Assembly (NCBI GenBank): GCA_048500275.1
Contig: JASNYI010000002.1
Coordinates: 744,001 to 808,000 of the forward strand
Origin: UBA5066 sp048500275
GTDB taxonomy: Bacteria; Acidobacteriota; Thermoanaerobaculia; UBA5066
DNA: 64,000 nt
Direction of reading: 5' to 3'
The position numbers were made by a program, and so were the translations under genes. The notes beneath the pieces are model-generated. The model searched no databases. It was not told where the DNA came from and saw only the letters and a list, made by a program, of their open reading frames with translations. Positions within the stretch are counted from its first letter, which is position 1. Each line of letters opens with the position of its first letter. Below are positions 1 through 9,108 of the stretch, one piece after another.

Positions 1-1
1 C

Positions 2-751
2 GATCACCGGTGGGTCATGTACAGCATCTTCATCGGCCTGACGCTGGGCGGTCTGCCGGTGGTGTGGAGGATCGCCAGGCCGGCCACCCGCGCCACGTGG
101 CTCGGGGCCGTGGCCGGGTTCGGCGGTATGGCCATCATCGCCCTGCTCCAGCAGGCCGGGGTCTCGGGCGGCGGCGAAGGCGGGTCCGGCGTGACCATGC
201 TGTTCGCTGCCGGGCTGGTCGGCGCGGCGGCGATGATCCTGCCGGGCATCAGCGGGGGGTACCTGCTCCTGGTGATGGGTCAGTACGTGCCCATCCTGTC
301 GGCTGTCGATCGCTTCAAGGAGGCGCTCCGGACCGCTGACTGGGCCGGCGCGTTCGACGTGGGACTGCACGTGCTCACGCCGGTCGGTGTGGGGGTGGTG
401 CTGGGCATCGTGGGGGTGAGCCAGGTGCTGAAGATCCTGCTGAAGCGATACGAGAAGGCCACCCTCGGGGTCCTGCTCGGCCTGCTGGTCGGCGCTGTGG
501 TCGGGCTGTGGCCGTTCCAGGTCGGGCGTGTCCCGGAGATCGGCGAGACCCTCAAGGGGCGGCCGGTCACGGTCGAACGCCTGTCCGAGCTCGGGCCCGA
601 GGACTATCCCGTCGAGCTCTTCCGGCCGGCGGCCGTTCAGGTCGCCGGCGCGGTCGGCTTGATCGCGATGGGGTTTCTGGCCACGATGCTGCTGTCGAGA
701 CTCGACGGCAGGAAGGACGGCGCCCGCGAATCGGCATCCCGGCCGAAGTAG
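2..751 (+). CDS. DUF368 membrane protein, 5' end cut by the window
   Basis: The reading frame is open to the left edge (first full codon at 2), so the true start lies outside; the first internal Met is at 17. What remains (about 249 residues) is strongly hydrophobic with several membrane helices. It carries the DUF368 hallmark PGISGGYLLLVMGQY near residue 80 of the visible part. DUF368 proteins are usually near 280-310 residues and have two such PG-SGG motifs, so the first motif and the N-terminal helices are probably missing here. The family is linked to polyprenyl-phosphate recycling in some bacteria; a role here is inferred only from the family. The C-terminus is short and basic. Confidence 0.85.
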   Translation, partial: DHRWVMYSIFIGLTLGGLPVVWRIARPATRATWLGAVAGFGGMAIIALLQQAGVSGGGEGGSGVTMLFAAGLVGAAAMILPGISGGYLLLVMGQYVPILSAVDRFKEALRTADWAGAFDVGLHVLTPVGVGVVLGIVGVSQVLKILLKRYEKATLGVLLGLLVGAVVGLWPFQVGRVPEIGETLKGRPVTVERLSELGPEDYPVELFRPAAVQVAGAVGLIAMGFLATMLLSRLDGRKDGARESASRPK

Positions 752-948
752 CCCGGCAGACGACGACGAGCTCGCCCGTTGTCGGCGGCTCGGCGGGGTA
801 CGGGCGCGCCTCGAGGGACGCCGGCGCGGGCGGCTCGGAAGACCTTCGCTCCGTGGCGGGCGCTGCGGAGCGGCCGCTCGCGGACGGCGCAACAGGACCG
901 TCCCGAGCCGGATTGGGTGGCGCGCGGCCCTTATGATGCCCGGTCGGA

Positions 949-1671
949 GTGAAACCGATGAAGAGATTCCCCGCCCCGTTCGTGCTCGCCGCGCTCCTCC
1001 TCGCCACGCCGTCGTTCGCGACGACCGTCGATCCTGAGACCGAGGCGCGGGTCCCCGCGCTGTCGGCCTTCCACGCGGTCGTCTACCCGCTCTGGCACGA
1101 GGCCTGGCCGAACAAGGACGTCGAGGCACTCGTGGCGCTCGCGCCGAAGGTCGAGGCGGGCGTCGAGGCGATCGCGAAGGCCGAGCTGCCGGGGATCCTC
1201 CGCGACAAGAAGGCGACGTGGGAGGCGGCCGTCGCCCGCCTGAGGACGGTTGCCGGGGAGTACGCCGCGGCCGCCTCGAAGAAGGACGGCCCGGCCTTGC
1301 TCGACGCGGCCGAGGACCTCCACTCCCAGTTCGAGCGGATGGTGAGAATCGTCCGGCCCGTCCTGAAGGAGATCGAGGCGTTCCACGCGACGCTCTACGT
1401 CCTGTACCACCGCCAGCTCGACCCGTTCGCCCTCGACGCCGTGTCGCAGTCGGTGCGGACGATGAAGGGGCAGGTGGGGCCGCTCTCGGCGGCTTCGCTT
1501 CCCGAGCGCCTGAAGGCGAAGGCCGGGGACTTCGAGGCGGCCCGCGCCCGTCTGGCGACCGCCGTGGACGCCGCCGTCGCCTCCCTCGACGGAAAGGACG
1601 AGAAGGCGATCCGGGCGGCGATCGAGCTCCTCCACACCCGGTACCAGGAGGTCGAGGCCGTCTTCGACTGA
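949..1671 (+). CDS. secreted all-helical protein built of two repeats
   Basis: 240 residues with an N-terminal signal peptide (basic start, hydrophobic core, predicted cleavage after SFA near residue 24). The mature part contains two similar units of about 100 residues. Each opens with FHA-x2-Y-x-L-x-H (FHAVVYPLWH, then FHATLYVLYH) and each closes with LH-S/T-x-[FY] (LHSQFERM and LHTRYQEV). The rest is charged and alanine-rich, as expected for helical bundles. There is no CxxCH haem motif, so it is not a cytochrome c'. The conserved histidines could bind metal, but this is a guess. I do not recognise the family. It stands alone between the DUF368 gene and the AbgT-type gene, in the same direction. 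Confidence 0.75.
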   Translation: MKPMKRFPAPFVLAALLLATPSFATTVDPETEARVPALSAFHAVVYPLWHEAWPNKDVEALVALAPKVEAGVEAIAKAELPGILRDKKATWEAAVARLRTVAGEYAAAASKKDGPALLDAAEDLHSQFERMVRIVRPVLKEIEAFHATLYVLYHRQLDPFALDAVSQSVRTMKGQVGPLSAASLPERLKAKAGDFEAARARLATAVDAAVASLDGKDEKAIRAAIELLHTRYQEVEAVFD

Positions 1672-1690
1672 GGACGGCGGTCCGCCGTCC
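1672..1690 (+). terminator. GC hairpin directly after a stop codon
   Basis: Immediately after the TGA of the repeat protein, seven bases (1672-1678) pair perfectly with 1684-1690 around a five-base loop. There is no following T-run, so it is a stability or termination hairpin at best. Confidence 0.35.
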
Positions 1691-1773
1691 ACGACGCGCT
1701 CCCCGACCCCGCGGTCCTCCGCCGCGCGCTGCGGTAGCATCCGCCGTCCCAATCAGACCCCGGGGAGGTCGGA

Positions 1774-3324
<1,551 letters not shown>

Positions 3325-3333
3325 GAGTGCGGG

Positions 3334-3368
3334 CGGGCGCGGGACGGGCTCAGGCCGTCCCGCGCCCG
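3334..3368. terminator. bidirectional hairpin between convergent genes
   Basis: A perfect 14-bp stem (3334-3347 with 3355-3368) around a seven-base loop lies between the AbgT stop at 3324 and the end of the selenoprotein gene. The minus-strand stop codon (3350-3352) sits in its loop. There is no T-run on either side, so termination would rest on the GC stem alone. Confidence 0.5.
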
Positions 3369-3577
3369 ATCGCCGCGGGCACTTCGCCCGGCTCGGGGAA
3401 TCGCCCCGTGTCCCGCTTCGAGTAGACGAGCTTGCCGTCCACGACAACGTCGAAGACGCCGCCGGAGCCCTGGATCAGCTTCGCCTCGACGCCGTACGCC
3501 TTCTTCAGCTCGGCCGCCAGACCGGCGGCCCTGGGCTCGTAGTTTCAAACCACGCAGTAGGTGATCTCGACCTTCAT
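3350..3577 (-). CDS. selW: SelW/Rdx-family selenoprotein (in-frame UGA = Sec)
   Basis: Reading through one in-frame UGA at 3545-3547 gives a complete 75-residue protein of the SelT/SelW/SelH (Rdx) thioredoxin-like family. It begins MKVEITYCVVU, so the redox motif is Cys8-x-x-Sec11. It continues with NYEPRAAGLAAELKKAYGVE, a GSGGVFDV strand and VDGKLVYSKR, and ends with TGRFPEPGEV, all family hallmarks. GGGAGG lies five bases before the ATG. A strong SECIS hairpin starts 15 bases after the UGA. The gene is 21 bp downstream of the 281-residue membrane protein gene, so it is probably the last gene of that operon. A standard ORF caller misses it because of the UGA. The function of bacterial SelW-like proteins is not settled; a thiol or selenol redox role is inferred from the fold and motif. 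selA, selB, selC and selD are not in this window. Confidence 0.92.
3512..3530 (-). promoter_or_regulatory. bacterial SECIS element
   Basis: In the transcript, seven bases (3530-3524, GGCCGCC) pair perfectly with 3518-3512 (GGCGGCC) around the loop GGUCU. The same five-base apical sequence occurs in the Escherichia coli fdhF SECIS, where the loop G and U contact SelB. The stem starts 15 bases after the UGA, about three bases further than in fdhF. The hairpin lies inside the coding sequence, as is normal for bacterial SECIS elements. Confidence 0.85.
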
Positions 3578-3598
3578 CGCGGCCTCCCGCACGCGATT

Positions 3599-4444
3599 CT
3601 AAGCGGGCCGGACGGCCCCGCGGCGGGCGAGCCGCGCCTGGAGCAGCAGGAACGTCATCGTCGTCACGACGCCCGCGAGCATCACGAAGAGCTCGATTCC
3701 GGGCCCCCGCGCGCCCGGGGTCGAGAAGAGGAGGGCGACGACCAGGGGCGCGACGAACTGGTTGGCGAAGAGGCCTGCGAAGACGAGCCGGTTCGTCCAG
3801 CCGGCGGCCAGGAACCGCCAGAGGAAAAGCTGAGGGTTGGAGAGGATCGCGCCGGTGGCGTAGAGCGCCAGGAAGCCCATCTCGAGGGGCGAGATCCCGA
3901 TACGCGGGTCCGAGTGGATGCTCAGGTAGGTCGGGTTGCCCAGGAGGTAGCCGAGGAGGCTCAGGCCTCCCGGGACCAGCGCGAGGTGGATCAGGAGGTC
4001 GTCCATCAGGAACGCCGACTCCGGAGTCCTGCGCAGGGCGATCACGAAGTCGTGGAGGCAGAAGAGGACGAGGCCGGCCGACGTCATGATCGATGTCAGG
4101 ACGATTCCCGGAAAGCTCGCCCAGAGCTCGGCCGGCGTCGTTGCGAGCATGACGATCGAGGAGACGTTGCCCCCCAGGACGAGGCCGCTCATGGCGAGGC
4201 TCAGCACCATGGGCCAGGTGTCGAGCTGGAGGCGGGCTTGCCGGACCAGGACCATGAGGAGGAGCGAAAAGGCGGTGAATGCCGACATCACCGGCGCCGC
4301 CGGCTTGTAGAAGAGGGGCCGCCCGGCGAGCCACGCGAGGAGGACCCCGCCGCTCGCGACCGCGAGCAGGGCGTCGATGACGGCGGTCCACCGACGCGGA
4401 GGAGAGCCGAGAAGGGCGGGGTCGGTGGAAGGGTCTCCCTGCAT
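3599..4444 (-). CDS. polytopic membrane protein of unknown function
   Basis: 281 residues with about eight hydrophobic segments and a short polar N-terminus. The ATG at 4444 overlaps the preceding gene's stop by one base (TGATG), indicating translational coupling. I recognise no enzyme motif. The layout resembles membrane sensor modules seen in front of histidine kinases, but there is no kinase domain here. It is the middle gene of a probable three-gene operon (4905 to 3350) that ends with the SelW-type selenoprotein, so a shared redox or membrane-stress role is possible but unproven. Longer upstream readings in the same frame overlap the coding part of the neighbour and were rejected. Confidence 0.7.
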   Translation of the reverse strand: MQGDPSTDPALLGSPPRRWTAVIDALLAVASGGVLLAWLAGRPLFYKPAAPVMSAFTAFSLLLMVLVRQARLQLDTWPMVLSLAMSGLVLGGNVSSIVMLATTPAELWASFPGIVLTSIMTSAGLVLFCLHDFVIALRRTPESAFLMDDLLIHLALVPGGLSLLGYLLGNPTYLSIHSDPRIGISPLEMGFLALYATGAILSNPQLFLWRFLAAGWTNRLVFAGLFANQFVAPLVVALLFSTPGARGPGIELFVMLAGVVTTMTFLLLQARLARRGAVRPA

Positions 4445-4905
4445 CACGCCCGGCCTCTCCCGGGGATCCGGACCGCTGCTCGCGAGGGGGCGAGCGAGAC
4501 CAGGAACGCGAGGAAGGCGAGGCCGAGGCAGACCGTCGGCGCGAGGAAGAAGTACCTCAGGCTCAGCCCGAAGAGGATCCCGTAGCAGCCCGCGAGGGCG
4601 ACGGAGGTGAAGCGATAGAGCTCCGGGACGGCTCCGCGGCTCCGGGCGATCGCGAGCGCGAGGACGCCCGTCAGGGCGAGCAGGAGCGTGAACGTGAGGC
4701 TGAAGCCGTCGAAGAACTCCATCATCGTGCGGTGGGGGGCGCCGGGAAGCGTGAAGCCGTAGGTCGTCATCAGTTCGGTCAGCCTCGCCTCGGTCTCGTT
4801 CTTCGGGGCCGAGGGCCCGGCGACGTGCCCGGCGAGGTGGATGAGGCTGGTGACGATCGAGATCCAGGCGCCCGTTCGAAACGCGGCGAGGGAGAGCTTC
4901 GTCAT
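4444..4905 (-). CDS. small four-helix membrane protein (LIC_13387-like)
   Basis: 153 residues with four predicted membrane helices. The first helix contains SLIHLAGH, which I associate with the uncharacterised LIC_13387-type membrane proteins. The ATG has GGAGGAG directly upstream, the best ribosome site in the operon. It is the first gene of the operon that ends with the selenoprotein gene, and it is divergent from the ECF sigma gene across a 128-bp intergenic region. No function is known. Confidence 0.72.
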   Translation of the reverse strand: MTKLSLAAFRTGAWISIVTSLIHLAGHVAGPSAPKNETEARLTELMTTYGFTLPGAPHRTMMEFFDGFSLTFTLLLALTGVLALAIARSRGAVPELYRFTSVALAGCYGILFGLSLRYFFLAPTVCLGLAFLAFLVSLAPSRAAVRIPGRGRA

Positions 4906-4984
4906 GGCTCCTCCGGTCCGGAAAGTGGAGTTTCTGGGTCGGGGATGATATCCGGCGGCCGACGAGGCCCGGCGGCGTGCCGGA

Positions 4985-5008
4985 GAACCCGACGCGCGGC
5001 TGTTCGTT
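4985..5008 (+). promoter_or_regulatory. candidate ECF-type promoter before the sigma gene
   Basis: GAACC (4985-4989), then 15 bases, then CGTT (5005-5008), resembles the -35/-10 of extracytoplasmic sigma factors (GGAACC and CGTC). It would start transcription about 20 bases before the ATG at 5034, leaving AGGAGG in the leader. This would allow the sigma factor to drive its own operon. The match is by eye only, and the spacer is one or two bases short. Confidence 0.3.
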
Positions 5009-5033
5009 AAGGAATCGGTAGGAGGTCCGTTTC

Positions 5034-5612
5034 ATGGGTGATGACCCGAGACAGGAGGCACCCGTGAGCGCCGCGAGACCGATTCCCCGGCCCGGCCCGC
5101 CGACCCCGCTCGAAGCGGTCTTTCGCGAGTACGGCGACCTCGTCTTCCGGACCGCGTTCCGCGTTTCCGGGAGCGCCGCCGACGCGGAGGACGTCCTTCA
5201 GACCGTCTTTCTCCGCCTCGCCTCGCCGGGGAAGGCCGAGCGGCTCGGCGCCGAGCCGCGGGGCTACCTTCAGAGGGCCGCCGTAAACGGGGCCCTCGAC
5301 CTCGTGCGGAGCCGCCGGTCGGCGGCGGGGACTCTCCCGATCGAGGGGCGCGAGGAGCAGTTCCAGGCGCGCGAGCCGATGCCAGATATCGCCTCGGAGA
5401 CCCGCGAGCTCCGCGGCCGCCTGAGGCGCGCGCTCGCCCGGCTCGCCCCGCGTCCGGCCGAGGTCTTCGTCCTGCGCGCCCTCGAGGGCCTCCCGAACCG
5501 CGAGATCGCCCGCCTCCTCGGGTCGTCCCCCGCGACCGTCGCCGTCCAGTACTTCCGAGCCCGCACCCAGCTCCGCAAGGAGCTCCTCACCGAAGGGGGA
5601 GGCCTGTCATGA
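5034..5612 (+). CDS. ECF-type RNA polymerase sigma factor
   Basis: 192 residues. Region 2 is visible near residues 28-65 (VFREYGDLVFRTAFRVSG followed by DAEDVLQTVFLRL). Region 4 is near residues 140-185, with the helix-turn-helix EGLPNREIARLLGSSPATVAVQ. There is no region 3, as in ECF factors. Two starts are possible: the ATG at 5034 with AGGAGG eight bases upstream, or a GTG at 5064 that also has AGGAGG upstream. The ATG is used. The stop overlaps the ATG of the next gene (ATGA). That neighbour carries an anti-sigma zinc-finger motif and a FecR domain, so this factor is probably held inactive at the membrane until a signal arrives. It heads a six-gene operon that continues into two ABC exporters. 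Confidence 0.9.
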   Translation: MGDDPRQEAPVSAARPIPRPGPPTPLEAVFREYGDLVFRTAFRVSGSAADAEDVLQTVFLRLASPGKAERLGAEPRGYLQRAAVNGALDLVRSRRSAAGTLPIEGREEQFQAREPMPDIASETRELRGRLRRALARLAPRPAEVFVLRALEGLPNREIARLLGSSPATVAVQYFRARTQLRKELLTEGGGLS

Positions 5613-8191
5613 GAGACGACATCCTCGAGAAGGCCGTCGAGGCCGTTCGTTCCCAGGAACCCGACCCGTCCGCCACCGCCGCCGCCCTCGGGCGCGTCGG
5701 CGGCGCCCTCGCGACACCCGCCGCGACGGCCCCGGCCGACGAGACGCCCGCCGTCTTCCGGAGCTGCGCCGACCTGCAGGCGCTCCTCCCGGACTTCGTC
5801 TCGGGGCGCCTCCCGGCGCCGCGGGCCCTCCTCGTCGAGGACCACACCCGCTCCTGCGTCCCGTGCCGTCGCGCGCTGAAGACCGTCCGCGCGGGAGGCC
5901 CCGCCGAGGCTCCGGCCGCCGCGGAAGTGGGCTCGCACCGCCGTCCGTACGGTTCGTACGGCACCTGGGCCCTGGCGGCGTCCGTCGTCCTGGCGGCGGC
6001 CCTCGGGGCGCTCTGGCTCGTCCGTTCCGCCGGGCCGTCCGGCCCCGTGGCGCGTGTCGACGCCGTCGACCAGCTCCTATTCGTCCCGGCCGAGGGCCTT
6101 CCGCTCGCGCCGGGCGCCGAGCTCGCCGCCGGACGGGCCGTCCGGACGGGCCGCTCCGGCGGGGCCGTTCTCGTCCTTTCCGACGGCTCGCGGGTCGAGC
6201 TCGCGGAGCGCTCGGAGGTGTCGATCTCCCGCGGGTCCGGCGGCACGACTGTTGCCCTCGCGCGCGGCCGGGTCATCGTCCAGGCGGCGAAGCAGCGGAA
6301 CGGCCACCTCTACGTCAGGACGTCCGATTCGCTCGTCTCGGTCACCGGGACCGTCTTCTCCGTAGCCAGGGGCTCGGTGGGGACGCGCGTCTCCGTCCTC
6401 GAGGGAGAGGTCCGCGTCGACGACGGGCGCGGCAAGAAGGTCCTCCGCGGCGGAGACCAGGCCGCGACGAACGGCGCCGTGGCGCAGGTCTCCCTCGAGG
6501 AGGAGTTCGGCTGGAGCCGCGACCGCGCGGCGTTCCTCGAGCTCCTCGGCGAGGTCGCTCGCGTGAGGAGGGAGCTGGCTGCCGTGCCGGCCTCCTGGAC
6601 CGGCCGCACCTCGACCCGTCTCCTCGACGCGATGCCCGACGGCACCGTCGTCTTCGCCGCCCTCCCGAACCTCTCGGGAACCGTGGCCGACTTCTACGAC
6701 GCCCTCGCGCCGCGCCTCGCCTCCAACCCGGTCCTCGCCTCCTTCTGGGGAGACGGGCCGGGCGCCCCCGAGCGGCAGGCCGAGGTGAAGCGCCTGCTCG
6801 AGGCGGTGCGCACGTGGGGCTCCTACCTCGGAGACGAAGTCGCCGTCGGGATCGGCTCGACGGCCGCCGCGCGCCCCGGTGAGCCGCTCGTCCTGACGAC
6901 CGTCGTGAAACCCGGGTTCCGCGAGTTCCTCGAGGCCGAGCTCGCCCGCGAAGGAGCGGCGGAGCAGATCCGAGTCGTCGGGAGCGCGGCCGAGGCGCTT
7001 TCCTCGGGCGGCGACGCCCTCTTCGTCTGGCTCCGCGACGACCTTGCGGCGGTGGCCGCCGGCGGCGAGACCCTCGCGCGGCTGGAGTCGGCGCTCGCGG
7101 CGCCGGGAGCCTTCCGGAGCGGGACGTTCCACGCCCGCCTCTCCGACGCCTACCGTGGCGGCGTCGACCTCCTCGCCGGAGTCGACGCGAAGGCGTTCTT
7201 CGACAGGGCGACGGCCGAGGCCGGGTCCGGGTCCGGCGAGCGCGAGGCGCTCCGGGTGAGCGGCCTCCTCGACGTCGAGCACCTGATCGTCGAGCGGCGC
7301 TCGTCGGGCGAGACCTCGACGGGTCGCGCGGCCCTCACCTTCGGCGCCGAGCGCCGGGGCCTCGCGGCCTGGCTCGCCGCTCCCGCGCCGATGGGCGCCC
7401 TCTCCTTCGTCTCCTCGTCCGCCACCGGGGCGATCGCCTTCGTGACGAAGGAGCCCGCGCTCCTCGTCGACGACCTCTTCTCGACGATCGCTGCCGGACA
7501 GCCGGAGTTCCCGGCGAAGCTGGCCGAGGCGGAGGGCAAGCTCGGGTTCCGCCTGAAGGACGACCTCGCCGCCGTGCTCGGCGGGGACGCGGCGCTCGCG
7601 GTCGACGGCCCGCTCCTCCCGACGCCCGCGTGGAAGCTCGTCCTCGAGGTCTACGACCCGGCGCGCCTGCAGGCGACGATCGTGAGGCTCGTCTCGCTCG
7701 CCGACGCCGAGGCCCGGAAGGACGGGAAAGCGGGCCTGAAGCTCGTCACGGAGAGCTCGGGCGGCCTGACGGTCCACGCTCTCGTGACGGGCGAAGGGAG
7801 GACTCCGCTACAGTACGCGTTCGTGGACGGGTACCTCGTGGCGGCGCCGGAAAAGGCGCTCCTCGTGCGCGCGGCCGAGGCGCACGCCACGGGCGACACG
7901 CTCCTGACGGCGCCGAAGCTCGTGTCGCTCCTCCCGAAGGACGGGCCTCTCGACTTCTCGATGCTCGCCTTCCAGGACGTCGGCGGCGCGCTCGGCGCCC
8001 TCGCGCGCTCCCTCGGGGCGGCCACCGGCTCGGCGGCCTCCGAGCTCTCCTCCTCCGGCGCCTCCCTCGCGTGGGGCCGGGCCGAGCCGTCGCGCATCGT
8101 CTTCGGCTCCGCCGGCGCCGGGCTCTCCGATCTCGGCCCGCTCGTGGCGGCCGCGGCGGCCCTCCAGGCGCCCTCCGCCGGAGGCCGGTGA
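5609..8191 (+). CDS. anti-sigma-like FecR-domain protein with long C-terminal region
   Basis: 860 residues. A putative zinc-finger anti-sigma motif lies at the N-terminus (His79-x3-Cys83-x2-Cys86, with Cys53 upstream). One membrane helix follows at about 118-138, then a FecR-type domain (about 150-290, including VRTGRSGGAVLVLSDGS and the VTGTVFSV / VLEGEVRV repeats). The remaining roughly 500 residues start at LLDAMPDGTVVFAALPNL and resemble the extracytoplasmic DUF3352-type region found on some FecR proteins. The likely topology is cytoplasmic zinc finger with periplasmic FecR and sensor part. The ATGA overlap with the sigma gene fits a sigma/anti-sigma pair. What the large outer part senses is unknown. 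Confidence 0.8.
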   Translation: MRDDILEKAVEAVRSQEPDPSATAAALGRVGGALATPAATAPADETPAVFRSCADLQALLPDFVSGRLPAPRALLVEDHTRSCVPCRRALKTVRAGGPAEAPAAAEVGSHRRPYGSYGTWALAASVVLAAALGALWLVRSAGPSGPVARVDAVDQLLFVPAEGLPLAPGAELAAGRAVRTGRSGGAVLVLSDGSRVELAERSEVSISRGSGGTTVALARGRVIVQAAKQRNGHLYVRTSDSLVSVTGTVFSVARGSVGTRVSVLEGEVRVDDGRGKKVLRGGDQAATNGAVAQVSLEEEFGWSRDRAAFLELLGEVARVRRELAAVPASWTGRTSTRLLDAMPDGTVVFAALPNLSGTVADFYDALAPRLASNPVLASFWGDGPGAPERQAEVKRLLEAVRTWGSYLGDEVAVGIGSTAAARPGEPLVLTTVVKPGFREFLEAELAREGAAEQIRVVGSAAEALSSGGDALFVWLRDDLAAVAAGGETLARLESALAAPGAFRSGTFHARLSDAYRGGVDLLAGVDAKAFFDRATAEAGSGSGEREALRVSGLLDVEHLIVERRSSGETSTGRAALTFGAERRGLAAWLAAPAPMGALSFVSSSATGAIAFVTKEPALLVDDLFSTIAAGQPEFPAKLAEAEGKLGFRLKDDLAAVLGGDAALAVDGPLLPTPAWKLVLEVYDPARLQATIVRLVSLADAEARKDGKAGLKLVTESSGGLTVHALVTGEGRTPLQYAFVDGYLVAAPEKALLVRAAEAHATGDTLLTAPKLVSLLPKDGPLDFSMLAFQDVGGALGALARSLGAATGSAASELSSSGASLAWGRAEPSRIVFGSAGAGLSDLGPLVAAAAALQAPSAGGR

Positions 8192-9108
8192 CCCCCTTCC
8201 TGGAGCTCGACGGCCTCTCCGTGAGGCTCGGCCGGCGAGAGGTGCTCCGCGACCTGCGGGGCACCCTCGCCGGCCGGTCCATCGGCCTTCTCGGGCCTAA
8301 CGGGGCGGGGAAGACGACGCTCCTCCACACCCTTCTCGGCTTCTTCCCGCCCTCCGCCGGGACGGCCCGCCTCGCCGGCTTCGACGTCGTGACGGAGAGC
8401 CGGGAGGTGCGCCGGACCGTCGGCTACATGCCGGAGAACGACGCCTTCATCGCCGGGATCTCGGGCGTCCGCTACGTCGCCATGTTCGCCGAGCTCTCGG
8501 GCCTCCCGCGGGCCGAGGCGCTCGAGCGGGCCCACGAGGCCCTCTTCGCCGTCGGCCTCGGCGAGGTGCGGTACCGGACGCTCGAGACCTACTCCCTCGG
8601 GATGAAGCAGCTCGCCAAGCTCGCGCAGGCGATCGCCCACGGGCCGCGGGTCCTCTTCCTCGACGAGCCGACGAACGGCCTCGACCCGCCGGCGCGCCAG
8701 CGGATGCTCCGGCTCGTCCGCGAGATCCGCGAGGCGGGGGAGATTCGCGTCGTCCTCTCCTCGCACCTCCTGCGCGACGTGGAGGAGTGCTGCGACCAGG
8801 TGCTCATCCTCAAGGGCGGGCGCGTGGCCGCGCTCTGCGACCTCGAGGAGGAACGGCGCGCGAACCGCCGGCTCGTCGAGCTGGAGGCCGCGGGCGGAAA
8901 CGGCGACTTCGCCGAGGCGCTCGCGTCGCTCGGCTGCACGGTGGCGCCCGGGATCCGGCGGCGCCTGAAGGTGGTCCTTCCCGACGGCGTCGGGCCGCGG
9001 GAGCTCTACCGTCTCGCCGGGGAAAAGGGCGTCCAGATCCGGCATCTCGCCTACCAGCGCGACTCGCTCGAGGAGATCTTCCAGCGGGCGATGGAGAACG
9101 GGGCATGA
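8188..9108 (+). CDS. ABC exporter ATP-binding protein (first pair)
   Basis: 306 residues from a GTG that overlaps the previous TGA (GTGA). Walker A is GPNGAGKTT at residues 36-44, the signature is the variant YSLGMKQ, Walker B is LFLDEPTNGLDP, and SSHLL marks the H-loop. The C-terminal 80 residues are the accessory domain usual in CcmA/NatA-type ABC-2 exporters. It pairs with the permease that follows, with a four-base overlap. The substrate is unknown; co-transcription with a sigma/anti-sigma pair suggests an envelope-stress or signal-dependent exporter. Confidence 0.9.
   Translation: MTPFLELDGLSVRLGRREVLRDLRGTLAGRSIGLLGPNGAGKTTLLHTLLGFFPPSAGTARLAGFDVVTESREVRRTVGYMPENDAFIAGISGVRYVAMFAELSGLPRAEALERAHEALFAVGLGEVRYRTLETYSLGMKQLAKLAQAIAHGPRVLFLDEPTNGLDPPARQRMLRLVREIREAGEIRVVLSSHLLRDVEECCDQVLILKGGRVAALCDLEEERRANRRLVELEAAGGNGDFAEALASLGCTVAPGIRRRLKVVLPDGVGPRELYRLAGEKGVQIRHLAYQRDSLEEIFQRAMENGA

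Noticed and set aside
3350..3352. Second UGA of the SelW frame as another Sec codon
   Set aside because: It lies just after the conserved C-terminus, no SECIS-like loop follows, and the downstream reading is not protein-like.
3350..3577. SelW frame as a pseudogene with a nonsense mutation
   Set aside because: The UGA replaces exactly the Sec/Cys position of the family, and a SECIS hairpin with the GGUCU loop follows. Both are unlikely by chance.
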